Source: Streptomyces oryzae | GTDB taxonomy: Bacteria > Actinomycetota > Actinomycetes > Streptomycetales > Streptomycetaceae | NCBI RefSeq assembly: GCF_017676365.1 | Contig: NZ_JADKMA010000070.1 | Location: 1-32,633, forward strand | DNA: 32,633 bases | Reading direction: 5' to 3' | Shown here: piece after piece, positions 30,407 to 32,633 of the stretch | How the letters are laid out: each line of letters starts with the position of its first letter | Numbering within the stretch: the stretch's first letter is position 1 | The notes under the pieces: model-generated | What the model was told of the DNA's origin: nothing | Database searches by the model: none | The model's input: only the letters and a program-made list of their open reading frames with translations | Position numbers and translations under genes: made by a program

Positions 30407-32632
30407 GTGCTCCAACGCATAGCCGACCTGACCTATCGCAGGGCACGAACCGTGCTGCTGCTGTCCCTGCTGGCGGTGGTGGCGCTGGCCGCCGTCGGAT
30501 TCGGCGCCTTCGGCAAGCTCCAGGGCGGCGGATTCGACGACCCGGACTCGCCCTCCTCACGCGCCGCCGCCCAGATCGACGACACGTTCCACGGCGAGGC
30601 CAACCTCGTCCTCCTGGTCCGCGCCAAGGAGGGCGCACTCGACTCCCCGGACGTCGAGCACGCCGGGCAGGAGCTGACCCGCGGGCTGCGCAAGGAGCCC
30701 GGCGTCTCCCAGGTGACCTCCTACTGGGCGCCCGGCGGCTCAGCCCTCACCTCGCGGGACGGCTCCCAGGCGCTGGTGCTCGCCCATATGGATCAGGAGG
30801 ACACCGAGCGGGTCACCGAGGTGACCGACAAGTGGACCGGCGAGCGGGGCGCCGTCTCGGTGCGCGCGGGCGGCGGAGCCGCACTGAACGAGCAGGTCAA
30901 CGCGCAGGTGTCGAAGGACCTCGGAGTGGCCGAGGCCATTGCCGTACCGGTGACCCTGATCCTGCTCATCCTCGCCTTCGGCAGCGTGGTGGCGGCGCTG
31001 CTGCCGCTGGCCATCGGCCTCGTCGCGATCCTGGGCACCTTCGCCGAGCTGTACATCCTCGGCAGCATCACGGACGTCTCCGTCTTCGCGATCAATCTCA
31101 CCACCGCGCTGGGGCTCGGGCTAGGCATCGACTACGGGCTGCTGCTCGTCAGCCGCTTCCGCGAGCGGCTCGGCGCCGGTGACGAGACCGCACAGGCGCT
31201 CCGTACGACCGTGCGCACCGCGGGCCGGACCGTGCTGTTCTCCGCCTCGACCGTGGTCGCGGCGCTGGCGGCGCTGCTGCTCTTCCCGCCGTACTTCCTG
31301 CGCTCCTTCGCCTACGCCGGCATCGGCGTGGTGGCCATCGCCGCGCTCTCGGCGCTGCTGGTCGTCCCGGCGCTGCTGGCCGTGCTGGGGCCGCGGGTCA
31401 ACAAGGGGCGGCTGCCGTGGGCCGACGCGGTCCGCAAGCCGGAGGCCCCGATGTGGGGCAAGCTGGCCCGTACGGTGATGCGGCGGCCTGCGCTCACCGC
31501 GCTACCGGTGCTGGCCGTACTGCTGCTGGCCGCGAGCCCGCTGCTGGGCGCCACCTTCGGCACCCCGGACGAGCGGGTGCTGCCGGAGAGCGCCGAGAGC
31601 CGCCAGGTCTCCACCGCGCTCCAGCACGACTTCGCCGGCAACGACGCGGCGGGCGTCTCCGTCGTCACCCAGGGCCGCGCCGACAGCCGGGCCGTGGACC
31701 GGTACGCCGCGCAGCTCTCGGAGCTGAAGGGTGTCGCCCGCGTCCAGGCGGCGACGGGAACCTACGTGCGAGGGCACGCGGTACGCGGGCCCGGCGCCGC
31801 GAGCGCCGCGTTCGAGCAGCAGGGCACCCACCGGCTGTCGGTCACCACCAGCCTGACCCCGGCTTCCGGCAAGGCGCAGGACCTGGTGCGAGACATCCGC
31901 GACCTGCCAGGACCCGGCGGCACCACGACGCTGGTCGGCGGCAAGGACGCGGAGCTGATCGACTCCAAGAAGGCCGTCGCCGACAAGCTGCCAGCCGCCG
32001 TGGCCTGGGTCGTCGGCTCGACGTTCATCCTGCTGTTCCTGTTCACCGGCAGCGTGGTGCAGCCGCTGCGGGCACTGGTGCTGAACGCGGTCAGCCTGAC
32101 CGCCGCGATCGGCGCGATGGTGTGGGTCTTCCAGGACGGTCATCTCTCCTCGCTGCTGGGCTTCACGGCGATGCCGATGGACACCTCGATGACGGTGCTG
32201 ATGTTCTGCATCGTCTTCGGCCTGTCCATGGACTACGAGGTCTTCGTGACCAGCCGCATCAAGGAGCTGCACGACTCGGGGGCCGGCAACCACGAGGCCG
32301 TGACCGGCGGTCTCTCCCGCACCGGGCGGATCGTGACCATGGCGGCCGGGCTGCTGGCGGTCAGCTTCTTCGCCTTCACCACCAGCCAGGTCTCCTTCAT
32401 CCAGATGTTCGGCCTGGGCAGCGGCCTGGCCATCCTCATCGACGCGGTGGCGGTACGCGGAGTGCTGGTGCCCGCCGCGATGCGGTTGCTGGGCCGTACG
32501 GCCTGGTACGCGCCGGCACCGTTGCGGCGGCTGCACGCGAAGGCCGGCCTGAGCGAGGCGGCTGACGACGAGGCCGCCGAGCCGCGGCAGCAGGAGCCCG
32601 GCGAACGGGAGCCGGTCGGCTCCGGAGTGTGA
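30407..32632 (+). CDS. MMPL family RND exporter
   Basis: A 741-aa membrane exporter of the MMPL/RND superfamily, complete in the window. One N-terminal helix (RTVLLLSLLAVVALAAVGFGAF) is followed by a large extracellular loop, five helices, a second large loop and five to six helices. Proton-relay Asp-Tyr pairs occur in both halves: D242-Y243 (GLGIDYGLLLVSRFRE) and D609-Y610 (GLSMDYEVFVTSRIKE), as in MmpL3. The GTG start has GGGGA 7 nt upstream. Its divergent TetR neighbour probably represses it. The substrate is unknown; relatives export lipids, antibiotics or siderophores. HpnN, an MMPL-type exporter, transports hopanoids in Gram-negatives, but this protein is much shorter than typical HpnN and the link is only by proximity. 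Confidence 0.94.
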   Translation: MLQRIADLTYRRARTVLLLSLLAVVALAAVGFGAFGKLQGGGFDDPDSPSSRAAAQIDDTFHGEANLVLLVRAKEGALDSPDVEHAGQELTRGLRKEPGVSQVTSYWAPGGSALTSRDGSQALVLAHMDQEDTERVTEVTDKWTGERGAVSVRAGGGAALNEQVNAQVSKDLGVAEAIAVPVTLILLILAFGSVVAALLPLAIGLVAILGTFAELYILGSITDVSVFAINLTTALGLGLGIDYGLLLVSRFRERLGAGDETAQALRTTVRTAGRTVLFSASTVVAALAALLLFPPYFLRSFAYAGIGVVAIAALSALLVVPALLAVLGPRVNKGRLPWADAVRKPEAPMWGKLARTVMRRPALTALPVLAVLLLAASPLLGATFGTPDERVLPESAESRQVSTALQHDFAGNDAAGVSVVTQGRADSRAVDRYAAQLSELKGVARVQAATGTYVRGHAVRGPGAASAAFEQQGTHRLSVTTSLTPASGKAQDLVRDIRDLPGPGGTTTLVGGKDAELIDSKKAVADKLPAAVAWVVGSTFILLFLFTGSVVQPLRALVLNAVSLTAAIGAMVWVFQDGHLSSLLGFTAMPMDTSMTVLMFCIVFGLSMDYEVFVTSRIKELHDSGAGNHEAVTGGLSRTGRIVTMAAGLLAVSFFAFTTSQVSFIQMFGLGSGLAILIDAVAVRGVLVPAAMRLLGRTAWYAPAPLRRLHAKAGLSEAADDEAAEPRQQEPGEREPVGSGV

Positions 32633-32633
32633 C

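Noticed and set aside
1..32633. CRISPR arrays, tRNA/rRNA genes, insertion sequences or prophage
   Set aside because: I saw no regularly spaced repeats, no cloverleaf or rRNA core sequences, and no transposase or integrase motifs on either strand.

Overview
The window is chromosomal DNA from a high-GC actinomycete, almost certainly a Streptomyces. The support is very GC-rich codon third positions, frequent GTG starts, ATGA/GTGA start-stop overlaps, GC-rich hairpins without U-tracts, a DUF574-type SAM methyltransferase, a CvnA-like kinase, and a hopanoid cluster of the actinobacterial type.

Layout. 1-2789 (minus): the promoter end of an oligopeptide/dipeptide ABC transporter operon (family 5 lipoprotein, DppB-type permease, 5' part of a DppC-type permease). 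3029-6033 (plus): a SAM-dependent methyltransferase translationally coupled to a cytosolic PAS-GGDEF-EAL cyclic-di-GMP enzyme. 6062-13188 (minus): alpha/beta hydrolase, a Tat-exported GH2 beta-galactosidase, a membrane-anchored CvnA-like ATPase/histidine kinase, and an AlkB dioxygenase. 13331-14965 (minus): a BCCT osmolyte transporter with a strong terminator. 15542-16336 (plus): a tyrosine-phosphatase-like protein. 16380-19105 (plus): a cobalamin riboswitch followed by B12-independent methionine synthase metE.

19240-29175 (minus) is the centrepiece, a nearly complete hopanoid operon. In transcription order it holds hpnC, hpnD, hpnE, a polyprenyl diphosphate synthase, squalene-hopene cyclase, hpnG, hpnH, a 31-codon orphan ORF, and a class III aminotransferase. 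Together these make FPP, convert it to squalene (HpnD, HpnC, HpnE), cyclise it to hopene, add the adenosyl side chain (HpnH), remove adenine (HpnG) and probably aminate to aminobacteriohopanetriol. From memory, the S. coelicolor cluster has MEP-pathway genes ispG and dxs between hpnH and the aminotransferase. Here both are missing, and the 31-codon ORF in that place looks like the N-terminus of Dxs, which suggests a deletion scar.

29517-32632: a TetR-family (WHG-type) repressor and a divergent MMPL/RND exporter share a promoter region with two 19-bp ATGTTGAC...AACAT operators. No tRNA, rRNA, CRISPR array, transposon or prophage was seen. The most interesting points are the probable dxs/ispG deletion scar, the twin TetR operators beside the hopanoid cluster, runs of AT-ending codons inside hpnH and hpnD, and a Cys/His cluster in AlkB.
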